Shown: positions 1 to 6,194 of the stretch, in pieces
How the letters are laid out: every line of letters begins with the position of its first letter
Position numbering within the stretch: the first letter of the stretch is position 1
Assembly (NCBI GenBank): GCA_002422125.1
Contig: DITF01000023.1
Location: 1 to 6,194, forward strand
DNA: 6,194 nt
Source: a bacterium UBP17_UBA6191
Lineage (GTDB): Bacteria > Muiribacteriota > UBA6191
Reading direction: 5' to 3'
Notes under the pieces: generated by a model
Databases searched by the model: none
What the model saw: the letters and a program-made list of their open reading frames with translations, nothing else
What the model was told of the DNA's origin: nothing
Made by a program: the position numbers and the translations under genes

Positions 1-3000
1 AGTGATGCAAACACAGGAGGCACTGGGTCTATGTCACGCACCGGGGTCGTTGGGGAGTTAAACGGAACCGATGAATTACCCCATCTATCCGTAATTTGAA
101 CCTGAGTAACAGGCAGACTCCCATAAAATGACAGATCATTTTCAGCGATAACATAGGTTGCTATCAGGGTCTCAGAAGTTGATTCCCTAAAAAAATTTAA
201 GGCTCGGGAATTTAAGCTAAACTGAAGACTCAGATCGGTTTCCCATTGTTGCGGTTTAATGGAGTAGACAATTTGATCGCCAATTCCTAACGACATGGGT
301 TTTGAGGGCAGGGCGGAAATCAGACTGATTTGAGGTCGGGTAGTATCAATTGACAAAAAAAAAGGGTAAGTTCCAGGGGTGCTGGGATTACCAGAATTTC
401 TTTGCACCACTAGGTTTTCCAAATGCAGCAGACTGGTGTTTACATTCCACTCAGGCAAAGAAAATGTGGTGCTCAATTGATTTTGAATACCTTGATACAC
501 AAAGGTCAGAGGTATTGAAGGAGTGGCAGGGCTCAGATTGGCTGTTGCCCTAAATACATCCGAATCTGAATTGAAGTTTAGGTGAATCTGAATTGTGTGG
601 CTGATAATTGCCGTACCTGAGGTAGACAGGGATGTAGCCCCAACGGATTGCGGTATTGAGGTTCTGGTGTCTATGGTTTTACTCACTGGAATGCTTAGAC
701 CAGTGGAAACATTTTTTGCAGGGTCACTCAAAAAAATCTGCAAACTGGAGGGCTGAAAACTGGTGGGAATGGTTTCAAGAATTGGAATGGTTGTTTTAAA
801 CAGGGGGGGAGTGGAGATAAATCCGTAGTCTTGACCCAAAAATGACACAGTAGCAGTTAAGGGAGTGGTTGAACCCAACGGTTCTTTGGAAGCATCGGGA
901 AGTATCTCAAGTTCCAGGTAGTCCCCAATCTGCAAAATACTGGCAGTAGTACTGTAGCTTAGGCTCGATTGAGCAATGGCTGGCCGCAAATTATCGTAGA
1001 TTGCCATCACGGATTGAATTCTGTCACTCGTAGGTAATATGGCCGGATTTCCAGCTAAGTCAGTTACCGTGAGTACAAGTTGCGGTGGTACCCCAGTGCC
1101 GGGAAAAGGTGACATTGTCTCATCAATTGTGACCTCGGCTCTCCAGTATGCTCCTGAGGCAAAAGGGGTGAACGACAAAATTTTTCCGGCATAACTTGAT
1201 GAAATTTGCAGGTTTGGATCAGCCTGAAAGAAGGAAACGGTAAATTCAATTTTTTCTTGCAGTCCCAGAGTGGCTGGACTTGATCTGTTGTTGCTTATGA
1301 GAGCAATCTCCGGGGATGTGGTATCAATACGGTGTTGGGACTCTTTGCTTGTTACCAAGGAGTTACCGGCTGAGTCACTAATGTTTATGAGCAAACGATA
1401 CGGTAGGGATGCATTATCCAGATCCTGCGCAGTGGCGGTGTAAATCATCCGATATCGCAGGTTATCCGTACTGGTAAAACTAAGATTTTGGGCCAGGGTC
1501 TCTCCATTTGCCCCAAGTCTTAGGGCAGATGCAATAAGACCAGGCTCAGGCTTGGAAAACATTAGTTCTGTCACTATGGATTGATTAGCACGGATTAGGG
1601 TCTGGGGTGCTGTAAAACTTACGCTGTTTAAGATTGGAGCCACCGTGTCCAAACCAACCGGAAGAACATGCATAGTCTGAGTCTGGTTTTTTAGCTTGTC
1701 TTGGGAAGTAAGGTAAAAAACCGGGGTCAGGGTTTCTATTGACAGTTGTGATAAAGACAGGCTGGTCTGAAATAGTGAGTTATTGATACTGGCAAGTGAC
1801 AAGTTAAAGTTGGGATGAGAGATGGATACATGTGCATCTGGTTCGGGTTGAATGGTCTGATAAGAAAAAGTGATCGAATCTGTAGAACTTAAAACCGGCT
1901 TTGGGTTGTGCGAAAATGATAAGGTTCCCTGTGGAGGGAGATTGTCCTGCAAAATCTGGATTTGCGTACTTGCGGAACGATTCGTGGCCCTGTCCTCAAG
2001 CAAAAAACTGAGGAAATTGTTTTGATTCGCCATTAAGGGAATCGCTGTGACAAGGGTTCCTGAAAACTGGCTGGTAATAGGAACTGAGGTCGAATACAAG
2101 GTTGTATCACTTTCTCCGGTAAATTGGATTGATATTTGAGTTGAACTGGTTGCAAAGGCTTGAGGTACAGCCACTGGTGGTATTGGTGCGGTGGTGTCAA
2201 GAATGGTTGTGAACTCGTAGGTTTTTGGATTGCCTGCTCTATCGGTTAACTCCCATTCAAACTTCCAGGCTCCATCTGAGGGGGTGGCAGGCAGAGGCAG
2301 ATACATCTGACATACGCTTGTGCCAAGGCTGGTGGGAATAAATCTAAGGTGACAGGTGGTTTGTGCCAAAATTTGTTGGCTGGTTTGATATACAGTACTA
2401 CCCAGACTTGCCTTTAGTACGGTATGTGAGATTTCTGACAGAGAAAATTCCAGCGGTAGCAATAGATTTTGGGTCAGAATTGGGTGGGCCGGAGTGGATA
2501 CAAATTGTGGGGGGATGCTGTCATACACAATATTTGTCATACATTTGCCCTGATCGGCTGGGGAAATGGGGTGAAAGTTGGGGCAGGCTAAAGAGTTGCC
2601 GGCCAAATCCTGCCCTTCCAGATCCAGATAATAAGCTCCATTTGGACCTCCAAACACCAGATTCAGGATATTTGTATTCAAGCTTGTATATTGCAAATTG
2701 GGCGCGGAAACTGGGTAAAAGCGGTAGCGTAAATTGTTGACCTGTTCGCTAAGGCTCAGATTTAAGCTCAGGCTATTATTGGCAAATTCCGGTAGGGATA
2801 TGGGAATCACTGGCTTGGTATTGTCCATAATTCCCGAATAGATTAGTGTCTGTGAGTTTATGTCATCTGTGATAACCAGCTCAAGCTTTAACTCGCCAGG
2901 GACAAGATTTTGAAGGCTTATGGAGCCGCTTTGTAGTGAGGCTGTACCCTGACTACTTTTTACGGTAGTTATGCGGGATTGATTGGACGAGTCACTGAGA

Positions 3001-3077
3001 TTGAATTGAAAGTTGAGCTGAGTTTGATTAAAAAATACAGGAAATGCTGGGTTGAGGGTAATGGAAGGGGGTAGATC
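1..3077 (-). repeat. Tandem array of bacterial Ig-like domains in the lipoprotein
   Basis: Domain boundaries are marked by a linker starting with Asp and usually followed by T/N and Pro, for example DTTAPIPP, DNLPPQG, DTVAPIL, DTTSPEI, DNLRPAI, DTTRPQI. The marker Asp falls at residues 367, 451, 552, 660, 744, 843, 951, 1061, 1169, 1277 and 1383, a spacing of 84-110 residues. Several units end in a TDRAGN, SDSAGN, TDLAGN or QDLAGN motif before the linker, the usual signature of bacterial Ig-like repeats in large surface proteins. The repeats are diverged at protein and DNA level rather than recent copies. The array continues past the left edge. Confidence 0.85.
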
Positions 3078-4175
3078 GTCATGGGTTACCATAAATGATG
3101 CCCTGGATTCCAGCCCCTGACTGGCGGAAACGACTTCCAGAAAGCTCGAAGTATTAAGATTTAATGCAATGGGGATAGAAAACTTCCCATCAGTTGCGGA
3201 TACGGTACTGGCAACCAGTACTTTGTCGCGATAAAACGAAACAACCTGGCTAGGGGGGCTGGTTATCCCTCTTAATTCAATGGTGGGAGTGGAGGTTCTT
3301 AAGGCAATTGGTTCAAAACTGAGTTTGACTCCTGCTAAAAGGTTGCCATCATTACTTTTGATACTTTGTATCAGTCCGTTATCTAGGGTTAAGCCACTGG
3401 TGTTGCGAGTTGAAATTAAAAAACTCTCCACAGAGGCTGCTAGTTCGTTGGTTGCAAAGCCACTGGCGAGTTGTTGCTGGTTTAGAATCAGGGGACCATT
3501 TTCAGATATACCATCCAGTTTTCCATCTTTGGCATCCTGGCCCAAAAGTTCTGTGATTGTATCTGGATGGGTCAAATATTTGGAGGCCAATTCAGAAACA
3601 CCAGCCAGAACACTCTGGTAACGGCTCGTATCCTTCATGACCAAAATGTCGCTTAATCCATAGATGGAGGCCACTGCACTAGAGACGGTTTTGATGGCTT
3701 CTGAATTGAGATTGGGCTGAGACTGAAGCATTTTTGAGGCAATCTCTGTCAGCGGTGTGACCGAAAAGGTGGTTTCTGCCTGATTGGATGGAATGATTGC
3801 GTTTAACTGGCCTAAGGTGTAAGTCTTTTGGGTGGCCTCATCGGTGTAAGTACCTCCCTGGGCCTTAAATTTTAAGGGTCTGGTGGTTTGTTTAATCTGT
3901 CCGGTAAACTTGCCTTCCGCATTGGTTTTTACGGTACCGATTAGAACTTCCTGTCCCTGATCCAATAGCTCAAAAACCTCCACTGTGGCCGAAGATACAG
4001 GGCCTTTGAACACCAATCCACTAACACTCATGGTTGGGGTATCTGGAAACACTCCAGGGCTATCATTTAAGCCTGAATTTACGCCTGGACCTGTCGAACC
4101 TGAGCCCCCACAGCCGCAAAAAATCAAGGCAGCCCAGAGCAATAACCCAAAATTTAGACAGTTTTTTTTGTTCAT
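1..4175 (-). CDS. Large multi-domain Ig-like repeat lipoprotein, C-terminus beyond window
   Basis: The minus frame is open from the ATG at 4175 to the left edge (1391 codons, no stop), and a TAA lies two codons upstream of the ATG, so no earlier start is possible. Residues 1-21 are a lipoprotein-type signal peptide. Residues about 50-120 (SGLVFKGPVSSATVEVF, then TNAEGKF) resemble a carboxypeptidase-regulatory-like beta-sandwich. A VTPLTEIASKML segment follows, then a mostly helical stretch to about 290 holding a D214-AK-D217-GKL-D221-G loop. An isolated beta domain (TDGKFSIPI) comes next. From residue 367 to the edge come tandem Ig-like domains, many ending in a DxAGN-type motif and separated by D-x-x-x-P linkers. 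The composition is rich in Ser, Thr, Asn and Leu, with few charges. The probable role is an outer-membrane-anchored surface or adhesin-like protein; this is inferred from architecture only, no enzymatic motif is visible, and the specific function is unknown. Confidence 0.9.
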   Translation of the reverse strand, partial: MNKKNCLNFGLLLWAALIFCGCGGSGSTGPGVNSGLNDSPGVFPDTPTMSVSGLVFKGPVSSATVEVFELLDQGQEVLIGTVKTNAEGKFTGQIKQTTRPLKFKAQGGTYTDEATQKTYTLGQLNAIIPSNQAETTFSVTPLTEIASKMLQSQPNLNSEAIKTVSSAVASIYGLSDILVMKDTSRYQSVLAGVSELASKYLTHPDTITELLGQDAKDGKLDGISENGPLILNQQQLASGFATNELAASVESFLISTRNTSGLTLDNGLIQSIKSNDGNLLAGVKLSFEPIALRTSTPTIELRGITSPPSQVVSFYRDKVLVASTVSATDGKFSIPIALNLNTSSFLEVVSASQGLESRASFMVTHDDLPPSITLNPAFPVFFNQTQLNFQFNLSDSSNQSRITTVKSSQGTASLQSGSISLQNLVPGELKLELVITDDINSQTLIYSGIMDNTKPVIPISLPEFANNSLSLNLSLSEQVNNLRYRFYPVSAPNLQYTSLNTNILNLVFGGPNGAYYLDLEGQDLAGNSLACPNFHPISPADQGKCMTNIVYDSIPPQFVSTPAHPILTQNLLLPLEFSLSEISHTVLKASLGSTVYQTSQQILAQTTCHLRFIPTSLGTSVCQMYLPLPATPSDGAWKFEWELTDRAGNPKTYEFTTILDTTAPIPPVAVPQAFATSSTQISIQFTGESDTTLYSTSVPITSQFSGTLVTAIPLMANQNNFLSFLLEDRATNRSASTQIQILQDNLPPQGTLSFSHNPKPVLSSTDSITFSYQTIQPEPDAHVSISHPNFNLSLASINNSLFQTSLSLSQLSIETLTPVFYLTSQDKLKNQTQTMHVLPVGLDTVAPILNSVSFTAPQTLIRANQSIVTELMFSKPEPGLIASALRLGANGETLAQNLSFTSTDNLRYRMIYTATAQDLDNASLPYRLLINISDSAGNSLVTSKESQHRIDTTSPEIALISNNRSSPATLGLQEKIEFTVSFFQADPNLQISSSYAGKILSFTPFASGAYWRAEVTIDETMSPFPGTGVPPQLVLTVTDLAGNPAILPTSDRIQSVMAIYDNLRPAIAQSSLSYSTTASILQIGDYLELEILPDASKEPLGSTTPLTATVSFLGQDYGFISTPPLFKTTIPILETIPTSFQPSSLQIFLSDPAKNVSTGLSIPVSKTIDTRTSIPQSVGATSLSTSGTAIISHTIQIHLNFNSDSDVFRATANLSPATPSIPLTFVYQGIQNQLSTTFSLPEWNVNTSLLHLENLVVQRNSGNPSTPGTYPFFLSIDTTRPQISLISALPSKPMSLGIGDQIVYSIKPQQWETDLSLQFSLNSRALNFFRESTSETLIATYVIAENDLSFYGSLPVTQVQITDRWGNSSVPFNSPTTPVRDIDPVPPVFAS
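4110..4175 (-). other. Lipoprotein signal peptide with atypical lipobox
   Basis: The N-terminus reads MNKKNCLNFGLLLWAALIFC followed by G21-C22-GGSGS. It has a short basic n-region (K3, K4), a hydrophobic core at 9-19, and a cysteine followed by a flexible Gly/Ser/Pro stretch, as expected for signal peptidase II processing at C22. The -3 to -1 positions are F-C-G rather than the common L-[AS]-[GA], so the lipobox is loose; Gly at -1 is canonical. C20 is the other candidate but would have Phe at -1. There is no Asp at +2, which in enterobacterial rules would favour outer-membrane sorting; whether that rule holds here is unknown. Confidence 0.75.
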
Positions 4176-4183
4176 CGTTTAAT

Positions 4184-4212
4184 ATTATATCGGTAGATTG
4201 CCCGATTTTTGA
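4184..4212 (-). promoter_or_regulatory. Promoter of the lipoprotein gene, probably giving a leaderless mRNA
   Basis: On the minus strand a perfect TATAAT occupies 4189-4184. With a 17-base spacer the -35 position (4212-4207) reads TCAAAA, a poor match to TTGACA, so the promoter depends mainly on its -10 or on an activator. Only eight bases (ATTAAACG) separate the -10 box from the ATG at 4175, so initiation 6-8 bases downstream of the box would fall on or within about two bases of the start codon. No Shine-Dalgarno sequence precedes the ATG, which agrees with a leaderless transcript. Confidence 0.55.
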
Positions 4213-4219
4213 TGCCCCG

Positions 4220-4248
4220 TTGCGAATTATGTCAGGTTTCACTATACT
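4220..4248 (+). promoter_or_regulatory. Sigma70-type promoter for the citrate synthase gene
   Basis: TTGCGA at 4220-4225 and TATACT at 4243-4248 are separated by exactly 17 bases, close to the sigma70 consensus on both hexamers. Transcription would start near 4255, giving a 5' leader of about 60 bases before the ATG at 4316. The leader contains a short tandem GTTTAA repeat (4285-4296) but no obvious riboswitch or attenuator. The promoter lies back to back with the minus-strand promoter at 4184-4212; the two core elements are separated but close enough that a bound regulator could affect both. Confidence 0.65.
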
Positions 4249-4302
4249 CAGTGCCCTGAAGTGTTCCTACAGATTTGTATGTGGGTTTAAGTTTAAGTTG
4301 TT

Positions 4303-4310
4303 GAAGGGAG
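4303..4310 (+). promoter_or_regulatory. Ribosome binding site of the citrate synthase gene
   Basis: GAAGGGAG ends five bases before the ATG at 4316 and is a good Shine-Dalgarno match. It decides the start: the frame stays open upstream, with another in-frame ATG at 4229, but that codon lies between the -35 and -10 boxes and would not be transcribed from this promoter. Confidence 0.75.
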
Positions 4311-4315
4311 TTCGC

Positions 4316-5461
4316 ATGGCCGAAGTAAATTATGTGAGGGGTCTTGCCGGAGTAGTGGCAGATGAGTCAAGGATTTGCACAATAGATGGAGTCAAGGGCG
4401 AGCTGTACTACTACGGATATCCGATTCAGGTCCTGGCCGAGAAGTCATCTTTTATGGAGATTTCCTTCCTTTTGTTAAACGGCAGACTACCTTCAAACCG
4501 TAAAGAACTAAGTGGCTTTGAGAGTGAGCTGGCCAGTCATCGTGAAGTTCCCGGGTTTGTAGAATCCATCATCAGGGCTTTCCCCAAAGAAGCTCACCCT
4601 ATGAGTAGCTTGCAGGCGATAGTAGCCACCATGGGCATGCAAGAGCCACAGTCACTAAGTGATTCCCTGGAAGGAAACAGACAAAGGTCTATTCGTTTAA
4701 CAGCCATGTTCCCGACCTTGGTGGCCTATATCCATCGACATAGAACAGGTCAGGAGTTCATCCGGCCAAGGCAGGATCTCAGTCATGCGGCCAATTTTTT
4801 ATACATGTTAAATGGTCAGGTTCCCACTGCCCAACTGGAAAAAATGTTTGATGTTTGTCTCATACTTCATGCGGAACACACATTTAACGCCTCAACTTTT
4901 GCGGGCAGGGTCATTGGTTCAACTCTAGCCAATCTTTATGCCTCAGTTTCAGGAGCAGTAGGTGCGCTTTTTGGTCCATTGCATGGCGGGGCCAATGAAA
5001 TGGCTCTGGAAATGGTTAAATCAATCGGCAGTGTTGAAAAGGCCGACTCCTGGTTTGCTGAAACTGTTTCCAAAAAGCGAAAAATTATGGGCATGGGACA
5101 TCGTGTCTACAAGACCATTGATCCCAGAGCTAAAATTATTCGCAAAATGCTGGAGGAGTTGGCTCAGCAAAAAGGTGAGACAACTGGCCTTAAGATTTTA
5201 GATCGTTTGGCTGAGCTGATGCGAAAAAAACTTGAGGGTACCGGCAAAGAAATCTGGCCCAATGTGGACTTTTACTCTGGAAGTCTGTATACCCTGATGG
5301 GAATTGATTCTATTAACTTCACACCTATATTTGCCATTTCAAGAATTACGGGCTGGTCGGCTCACATTCTGGAACTTTGGTCAGACAATCGTCTGTACAG
5401 GCCCAAGGCTCAATATGTAGGAGAGAAGGATTTACCATTTTTGCCCATTGATGCGCGCTAA
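4316..5461 (+). CDS. gltA: Citrate synthase (short form, 381 residues)
   Basis: The enzyme condenses acetyl-CoA with oxaloacetate to citrate and CoA, the entry step of the TCA cycle, in the cytoplasm. The protein starts MAEVNYVRGLAGVVADESR, the usual opening of the family. The catalytic triad is present: H223 in FGPLHGGANE, H262 in MGMGHRVYKTIDPRAK, and D318 in WPNVDFYSG. The substrate-binding HAEHTFNASTFAGRV (H185, H188) and the C-terminal WSAHILE and SDNRLYRPKAQYVGE segments are also intact. At 381 residues it is shorter than the roughly 427-residue E. coli enzyme and lacks that N-terminal extension, so it resembles the short, dimer-type form. A 2-methylcitrate synthase (prpC) has similar length and motifs and cannot be excluded by eye; no prp neighbours are visible. 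It is the first gene after a strong promoter and overlaps the next gene by 11 bases. Confidence 0.93.
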   Translation: MAEVNYVRGLAGVVADESRICTIDGVKGELYYYGYPIQVLAEKSSFMEISFLLLNGRLPSNRKELSGFESELASHREVPGFVESIIRAFPKEAHPMSSLQAIVATMGMQEPQSLSDSLEGNRQRSIRLTAMFPTLVAYIHRHRTGQEFIRPRQDLSHAANFLYMLNGQVPTAQLEKMFDVCLILHAEHTFNASTFAGRVIGSTLANLYASVSGAVGALFGPLHGGANEMALEMVKSIGSVEKADSWFAETVSKKRKIMGMGHRVYKTIDPRAKIIRKMLEELAQQKGETTGLKILDRLAELMRKKLEGTGKEIWPNVDFYSGSLYTLMGIDSINFTPIFAISRITGWSAHILELWSDNRLYRPKAQYVGEKDLPFLPIDAR

Positions 5462-6194
5462 ATCCATAAGATTTATATTTTTGTGCTTCTTCATGTCCGG
5501 GTTTGTTTTATTACAGGCCCGGACGGAAGAAGACTATGAAGAATCTTTTTTAACTTTGACAAAAACCCACGGAGGCCATCAGAAATTTTTTGATGTTCTG
5601 TCAGCTAACGAGTGGTTTCATTTGCGTTCTTTATTAAAATCCAATGAGAGCTCGGATGATTTGCGGGATTTTTTAAGTGGTTTTCCTGAGTTTGAGCCCG
5701 TGTGGACGACGATTCGATCTTACACGGCTCCTAGGCGACAACAGATTGCGACTGTGGCCAATAAAGCCAATGCCAAAAGCTCTTTAACCACTCAGGCCAT
5801 GGATAAACAAAAACAGTGGTATTTAAAAAACCAGATAGATTTAGAGCAAATTGAGGCCAAAACCCATGTAAATGCTGAAATCTTGGCGGCCATTTATTAT
5901 GCCGAAACTAAATTGTCTACCTATAGATTGCCCCATGTCTTGTACCATGTTCTATTTACCCAGATTTTGTATTTAAAGAACGGAATCTTAAGCAATGAGT
6001 CTGAACAGTTAGAGCGGCTAGAAAGATTATTGCGATTGGCAAGGTCTTCACTTTTGTCGCTTTTTCGCTATTCCAGAAGTCACAATATTTCTGTGGCCGA
6101 GTTGCGTTCTTCTTGGGCTGGAGCCACGGGTCCAATGCAATTAATGCCCTTTAACTTCCATCACCTTCGTGACGGGAATGGCAATGGAATTGTT
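5451..6194 (+). CDS. MltB-like (GH103) exported lytic murein transglycosylase, 3' end beyond window
   Basis: This enzyme family cleaves the MurNAc-GlcNAc bond of peptidoglycan, leaving a 1,6-anhydro end, in the periplasm. The visible 248 residues begin with a signal peptide (MRAKSIRFIFLCFFMSGFVL, probable cleavage after L-Q-A at residue 23) and have no lipobox. Residues about 144-155 (AEILAAIYYAET) carry the probable catalytic acid E152, in the place of E162 of E. coli Slt35/MltB. Some 70 residues later comes SSWAGATGPMQLMP (W222-P233), matching the family's S-[FW]-AGA-x-G-x-x-Q-[FL]-MP block, then RDGNGNGIV at the edge, matching the EF-hand-like loop that follows it in MltB proteins. The region at 24-140 is an unassigned, charged, mostly helical N-terminal part. 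The ATG lies inside the last codons of the citrate synthase gene with no well-placed Shine-Dalgarno, so translation probably depends on coupling. A TTG directly before the ATG is an alternative start. Confidence 0.85.
   Translation, partial: MRAKSIRFIFLCFFMSGFVLLQARTEEDYEESFLTLTKTHGGHQKFFDVLSANEWFHLRSLLKSNESSDDLRDFLSGFPEFEPVWTTIRSYTAPRRQQIATVANKANAKSSLTTQAMDKQKQWYLKNQIDLEQIEAKTHVNAEILAAIYYAETKLSTYRLPHVLYHVLFTQILYLKNGILSNESEQLERLERLLRLARSSLLSLFRYSRSHNISVAELRSSWAGATGPMQLMPFNFHHLRDGNGNGIV
5495..5524 (+). other. Inverted repeat inside the transglycosylase signal-peptide coding region
   Basis: GTCCGGG at 5495-5501 and CCCGGAC at 5518-5524 form a perfect 7-bp stem with a 16-base, T-rich loop, extendable by wobble pairs at both ends. 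No T-run follows, so it is not an intrinsic terminator. In mRNA it would form a hairpin about 45 bases after the start codon; an effect on translation or processing between the two coupled genes is possible but unproven. Confidence 0.35.

Noticed and set aside
2363..2740. A 125-codon plus-strand frame
   Set aside because: It lies antisense to the uninterrupted lipoprotein frame, whose codons here give a normal Ig-like sequence with linker and AGN motifs; the plus-strand translation has no recognisable domain.
3280..3621. A 113-codon plus-strand frame
   Set aside because: It is antisense to the N-terminal part of the lipoprotein and is explained as a shadow of that coding sequence.
4285..4296. 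Tandem GTTTAA GTTTAA in the citrate synthase leader as a regulator site
   Set aside because: Only two copies of a 6-base AT-rich word; chance is a sufficient explanation.
4034..4315. Extending the citrate synthase reading frame upstream to 4034 or to the in-frame ATG at 4229
   Set aside because: The extension would overlap the lipoprotein coding region or begin between the -35 and -10 boxes, has no similarity to citrate synthase N-termini, and the ATG at 4316 has a good ribosome site.
4962..5201. A 79-codon plus-strand frame inside the citrate synthase gene
   Set aside because: It is an out-of-frame shadow over the most conserved part of the enzyme, including both catalytic histidines.
5495..5524. 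The GTCCGGG/CCCGGAC hairpin as an intrinsic terminator of the citrate synthase transcript
   Set aside because: There is no T-run after the stem, and it lies inside the coding region of the next, overlapping gene.

Overview
The window looks like chromosomal DNA of a Gram-negative, moderate-GC bacterium. One gene encodes an exported lipoprotein, and another encodes an exported, MltB-like murein lytic transglycosylase. A predatory or delta-type lineage such as Bdellovibrionota or a neighbour would fit the style of the very large, Ig-repeat lipoprotein, but that placement is only an impression. I see no rRNA, tRNA, CRISPR array, insertion sequence or phage gene.

Layout. Positions 1-4175 (minus strand) are one uninterrupted reading frame of at least 1391 codons that runs off the left edge. 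It encodes a secreted lipoprotein: signal peptide, an N-terminal carboxypeptidase-regulatory-like beta domain, a helical segment with a calcium-loop-like motif, then a long tandem array of bacterial Ig-like domains. Each array unit is marked by a recurring D-x-x-x-P linker. Positions 4176-4315 form a 140-base divergent intergenic region with two back-to-back sigma70-type promoters. Positions 4316-5461 (plus) encode a citrate synthase with all three catalytic residues. Positions 5451 to the right edge (plus) encode the first 248 residues of an exported GH103/MltB-like lytic transglycosylase that overlaps the citrate synthase gene by 11 bases.

How the genes relate. The citrate synthase and transglycosylase genes appear to be co-transcribed and translationally coupled from the strong promoter at 4220-4248, although their roles (TCA-cycle entry versus cell-wall cleavage) are unrelated. 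The lipoprotein gene is transcribed in the opposite direction. Its -10 box is so close to the ATG that its mRNA is probably leaderless or nearly so. The most unusual content is this lipoprotein: a regular array of about 11 marked units, two equally spaced cysteine pairs, and several homopolymer tracts inside the coding frame, one of them in codons 3-5.
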